Positions 62,985 through 64,000 of a stretch of DNA of 64,000 nucleotides are shown here, in pieces (position 1 is the stretch's first letter; the number at the start of each line of letters is the position of its first letter). This DNA comes from Gemmatimonadales bacterium (GTDB lineage Bacteria; Gemmatimonadota; Gemmatimonadetes; Gemmatimonadales; GWC2-71-9), in NCBI GenBank assembly GCA_036265815.1, contig DATAOI010000064.1, positions 27,831-91,830 on the forward strand, read 5' to 3'. The translations under genes were made by a program, and so were the position numbers. The notes under the pieces are model-generated. The model ran no database searches. It had not been told where the DNA came from and worked only from the letters and a program-made list of their open reading frames with translations.

Positions 62985-63585
62985 GCTCGACCATCTCAGC
63001 GGCCCGCGCGATCCCCACCATTCCCGTATTAATCACCATGTGATACAGCAGGGGGTCATTCCAATCCCGATGGTAGTACTCGCGGTGATATCGGGCCCGC
63101 ATCCGGTCGGTCTCATCCATCATGGCACAGGCCTGGGCCTGCGTGATGCCCAGACGGCGGGCGGCGTTGTCGGCGCGGAATGCTCTCGGCGCCACCAGCC
63201 GCACATGGAGGGCGTCCCGCTGGCGGGCCAGCACGGCGGCCGTGGCGCGCCCGACCACCACCACCCGCCCCTCGGCCGCGATTTCGGCGACCACGGCTTC
63301 GGTGATCTTCACCAGCTCGTGCTCCCGGCACCGGGGCACCACCCGTCCCTCGCCCACCAGCGGGAAGACCTCCGGGGTGCCGGCGGCCAGGGTACGGGCC
63401 AGGCGCTCGGTGAACCTGGGCACCCGCTCCTCCCGCTCCGCCACCTCCTCCGGCGGCAGCCCCGCGCGACGCGCCACCTGCTCCACCAGATCGTTGTCCA
63501 CCAGCCGCCACCCGAGCGCCGCGGCTACCCGCTCCGCGACCTCCGATCCACCGGCTCCGAACTGGCGGGAGATGGTGATGAGCAT
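62971..63585 (-). CDS. Cytidylate-kinase-like family protein
   Basis: The 204-residue protein opens MLITISRQFGAGGSEVAERV, a P-loop variant (RQFGAGGSE) typical of the cytidylate-kinase-like family PF13189, followed by LVDNDLVEQVARRAGL and RRLGITQAQA. The substrate is not assigned. The last codons and TAA lie in the 9-bp repeat array, so the C-terminus is repeat-derived. Upstream CATCTT lies 7 bases before the ATG. Confidence 0.83.
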   Translation of the reverse strand: MLITISRQFGAGGSEVAERVAAALGWRLVDNDLVEQVARRAGLPPEEVAEREERVPRFTERLARTLAAGTPEVFPLVGEGRVVPRCREHELVKITEAVVAEIAAEGRVVVVGRATAAVLARQRDALHVRLVAPRAFRADNAARRLGITQAQACAMMDETDRMRARYHREYYHRDWNDPLLYHMVINTGMVGIARAAEMVERAGR

Positions 63586-63615
63586 GGGGGCTAAGATGGG
63601 ATGGCAGGTTGGATC

Positions 63616-63945
63616 GCGGAAGGGCGGCAGCGGGAAGGACGGGAAGGGCGGTAAAGGCGGGAAGGTTCGGGGGCCTTACATCGAGGGCCGTGCTGTCATC
63701 CCGTGGACCGAAGCACTGCGCTGTCATCCCGAGGAGCGTCAGCGACGAGGGATCTTGCTCGCGCCTCCCCGACAAGCGCAGTGGATATCCGGGTGGGCGG
63801 GCGGCTTCGGGGTCCCATCCTGCGGAGTAGATCCCTCGTCGCTGACGTTCCTCGGGATGACAGCGTGGCCCTCGAGGTACCCTCCCCGAACCTTCCCGCC
63901 CTTACCGTCTTTACCGCCCTTACCGCACCGCCCTTCCCGTCTCCC
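63616..63945. repeat. Nested palindromic repeat: arrays outside, 36-bp arms inside
   Basis: Irregular GGGAAGGNC/GGTAAAGGC units (63616-63670) are inverted at about 63885-63945 (CCGAACCTTCCCGCC is an exact inverted match). Inside, 63720-63755 and 63829-63864 are 36-bp inverted arms with one mismatch, both carrying the CATCCCGAGGAGCG core; a half-unit lies at 63691-63703. This is most of the 399-base gap between the divergent genes; no gene is visible in it. Confidence 0.85.
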
Positions 63946-63984
63946 CCGAGCCTCATTATCAATTCGACGGGAGGCCACCCCGCC

Positions 63985-64000
63985 ATGCGCTTCACGACCT
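63985..64000 (+). CDS. Start of a gene cut by the right edge
   Basis: An ATG at 63985 follows GGGAGG with about 9 bases between, in the clear after the repeat. Only five codons (M-R-F-T-T) are in the window, so the product is unknown. Confidence 0.4.

Overview
The window is very GC-rich bacterial chromosome with dense gene packing, many 1-4 base stop/start overlaps and many GTG starts. Outer-membrane genes (a TamA/BamA-type barrel, TamB), a heptosyltransferase-like protein, a PorX-like regulator and a short primary-type sigma factor suggest a diderm of the FCB group. A member of Gemmatimonadota is my best guess, inferred from gene content and base composition, not proven. I see no tRNA, rRNA, CRISPR array or intact insertion sequence.

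Layout. (1) 1-4.0 kb: a HerA-like ATPase (cut by the left edge), a class V aminotransferase and a patatin fused to a ferredoxin domain. (2) 4.0-17.2 kb: a surface-glycan region with two GT4 enzymes and two methyltransferases, three CgeB-like proteins, a GT2, another GT4, an MsbA-type ABC exporter in an operon with a PorX-like response regulator/PglZ protein, and a GT9. Directions alternate and the 3' ends of convergent genes overlap. (3) 17.2-33.5 kb: a long co-directional housekeeping run: a DnaB-like ATPase, yebC, ruvC-ruvA-(zinc ribbon)-ruvB, queA, a DinB-like gene, tgt, yajC, def, fmt, tenI-like, thiS, thiG, rsmB, a PASTA protein, rpe, a TlpA-like gene, tsaD and lgt. (4) 33.8-48.1 kb, minus strand: TamA/TamB, a lipid kinase, an NtrC-type regulator, a zinc-ribbon protein, an NlpC/P60 hydrolase, a HAD phosphatase, acpS, a cytochrome c-FTR1 permease fusion and an RraA-like protein. 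(5) 48.3-53.2 kb: dacB, sixA-like, a type 2 ferredoxin-NADP reductase, a PduO-type cobalamin adenosyltransferase and aroB. (6) 53.4-61.0 kb: a primary-type sigma factor, a LON-domain protein, glcDEF, a HAD protein and ygfZ. (7) 61-64 kb: a methionine-rich lipoprotein, a MoxR-type ATPase, a cytidylate-kinase-like gene and repeats.

The most unusual feature is a family of compound palindromic repeats. A core beginning TGTCATCCCGAG is often bracketed by inverted arrays of 9-10 bp units (54.3-54.7, 62.9-63.0 and 63.6-63.9 kb). One core with one array lies in frame inside glcF, and another supplies the first ~18 codons of dacB, including its start and the basic end of its signal peptide. A second pattern is promoter-like: at least nine genes have a TANNNT hexamer 6-9 bases before the start codon and no clear Shine-Dalgarno sequence, which suggests frequent leaderless transcripts.

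Together the genes describe a cell building a complex envelope (glycan synthesis and export, outer-membrane lipid transport, lipoprotein and peptidoglycan processing) with an intact set of translation, tRNA-modification and recombination genes, and oxidation of glycolate or a related 2-hydroxy acid.
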